The notes under the pieces: model-generated | Databases searched by the model: none | What the model saw: only the letters and a program-made list of their open reading frames with translations | What the model was told of the DNA's origin: nothing | Position numbers and translations under genes: made by a program | Assembly: GCA_964617695.1 (NCBI GenBank) | Contig: CAZTYW010000051.1 | Span: forward strand, 1-14,768 | Direction: 5' to 3' | From: CAZTYW01 sp964617695 | Lineage (GTDB): Bacteria; Chloroflexota; Dehalococcoidia; UBA2247; RBG-13-53-26 | DNA length: 14,768 nt | Shown here: one piece after another, positions 14,450 through 14,768 of the stretch | Layout: every line of letters starts with the position of its first letter | Numbering within the stretch: the stretch's first letter is position 1

Positions 14450-14584
14450 CTATCCGCCGAGCACCGTGACGGTGCTTGGGATGGTCAGCGTGTACACTGC
14501 CAGGGCCACACCCGCCCCGAGAAGCACTGCCACTATGGCCAGCAACGCTATGCCGACCAGTCTGCTGTTGAGAAGTTTCCTCAT
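14450..14584 (-). CDS. 44-aa membrane peptide, truncated relative of the secreted paralogs
   Basis: ATG 14584 follows GGAGG (spacing about 6). The 44 residues, MRKLLNSRLVGIALLAIVAV onward through LLGAGVALAVY to TIPSTVTVLGG, match the N-terminus of the 146-aa protein (MRKLLKRRLLGIP...AVYTATIPSSVTVV) nearly throughout. The reading frame then stops (TAG) exactly where the beta-domain should begin. None of the missing domain is visible downstream; the next 60 bases hold the right arm of the 27-nt inverted repeat and the next gene's start. It may be a remnant after deletion, or a working single-span membrane peptide since the ribosome site is intact. First gene of the secreted-protein cluster on the - strand. 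Confidence 0.6.
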   Translation of the reverse strand: MRKLLNSRLVGIALLAIVAVLLGAGVALAVYTLTIPSTVTVLGG

Positions 14585-14602
14585 GTACGCCTCCTTGTGT
14601 AT

Positions 14603-14631
14603 TTGATTACCGCGGCTATCTGGGATAAAAT
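14603..14631 (+). promoter_or_regulatory. Promoter-like boxes ahead of cloverleaf repeat 2
   Basis: TTGATT (14603-14608), 17-bp spacer, TAAAAT (14626-14631). The expected start near 14637-14638 coincides with the first base of the closing stem of repeat 2. On the - strand these bases form the leader of the 44-aa gene. Confidence 0.4.
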
Positions 14632-14636
14632 GTGCA

Positions 14637-14710
14637 AGCGGGGGCGAGCTGTGGTAACAGCCCTTGTTGCAGCACAAGGTCCTCTGTATACCCCCAGATG
14701 CGCCCCCGCT
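14637..14710 (+). ncRNA. Candidate structured small RNA, cloverleaf repeat copy 2
   Basis: 74 nt, 69 of 73 aligned bases identical to copy 1 (14626-14698 against 12861-12933). The closing stem pairs 14637-14646 with 14701-14710, 10 Watson-Crick pairs; copy 1 has G-U at one of them, so the change keeps the pairing. Hairpin 1 gains a pair (G48-C61 in copy-2 numbering, i.e. 14648 and 14661). Hairpins 2 and 3 pair identically, with one loop change in hairpin 3. No T run follows. Divergent from the 44-aa gene, whose start is 53 bases away. As for copy 1, a structured DNA element is the alternative. Confidence 0.45.
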
Positions 14711-14737
14711 AACGACCTCCTTCTGATGAGTCTCCGG

Positions 14738-14764
14738 AAAAAAGACGCGCTTTCAAGACGCGCG
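14738..14764 (-). terminator. Rho-independent terminator of a gene right of the window
   Basis: Read on the - strand: CGCGC (14764-14760), 9-nt loop, GCGCG (14750-14746), then TC and six T (14743-14738). The stem is short (5 bp) and may extend in another register, and the window ends just beyond it. Confidence 0.5.
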
Positions 14765-14768
14765 CGAT

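Noticed and set aside
12858..14710. The repeat pair as a CRISPR array or integron attC sites
   Set aside because: Only two copies, 1.76 kb apart with genes between, and no regular spacers; the core GTTRRRY/RYYYAAC boxes of attC sites are not arranged as required.

Overview
The window is a bacterial chromosome segment. By eye its GC content is high on the left and lower at about 9.2-11.2 kb. The best taxonomic guess is the phylum Chloroflexota, near Dehalococcoidia. The guess rests on a thiolase/DUF35/HMG-CoA-synthase-like operon, the style of a broken tyrosine recombinase, and small secreted proteins and lipoproteins with no sign of outer-membrane machinery. It is an inference, because no marker gene here settles the lineage.

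Left part (1-8.4 kb, metabolic core). The window opens with the C-terminal end of a probable amino-acid-type ABC transporter binding protein on the + strand, closed by a clear terminator. Everything from there to 8.4 kb is on the - strand in two units. One unit (3.4 to 0.77 kb, read leftwards) has a recognisable sigma70-type promoter and encodes a DUF35 zinc-ribbon protein, an SCP-x-type thiolase and an HMG-CoA-synthase-like enzyme. The trio parallels the archaeal complex that channels acetoacetyl-CoA, but the position of the synthase's usual catalytic His looks like Tyr. The other unit (8.4 to 3.6 kb) has overlapping genes: mnmG (tRNA wobble modification), an amidohydrolase, and folC (folate polyglutamylation).

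Middle part (8.4-11.2 kb, probable island edge). A CAU-anticodon tRNA with its own promoter-like boxes is followed by a frameshifted tyrosine-recombinase remnant. A visibly more AT-rich pair follows, a polysaccharide deacetylase and a GNAT acetyltransferase, of the kind found in surface-polysaccharide loci. This looks like the footprint of an element that entered at the tRNA.

Right part (11.2-14.8 kb, cell-surface cluster, all on the - strand). It holds a small membrane-anchored coiled-coil protein, an orphan secreted protein, a lipoprotein with a collagen-like stalk and a GOLD (emp24-type) domain, and two tandem paralogous secreted beta-rich proteins. A 44-residue truncated relative completes the set. 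Two near-identical repeats of about 73 nt lie between these genes. Read on the + strand, each folds into a cloverleaf-like shape (a 10-bp closing stem and three hairpins). Each sits exactly downstream of a promoter-like TTGATY-N17/18-TAAAAT, so the predicted transcription start coincides with the first base of the closing stem. They are the best candidate here for an undescribed element: a small-RNA gene family or a structured mobile repeat. One paralog gene is also enclosed by a perfect 27-nt inverted repeat.
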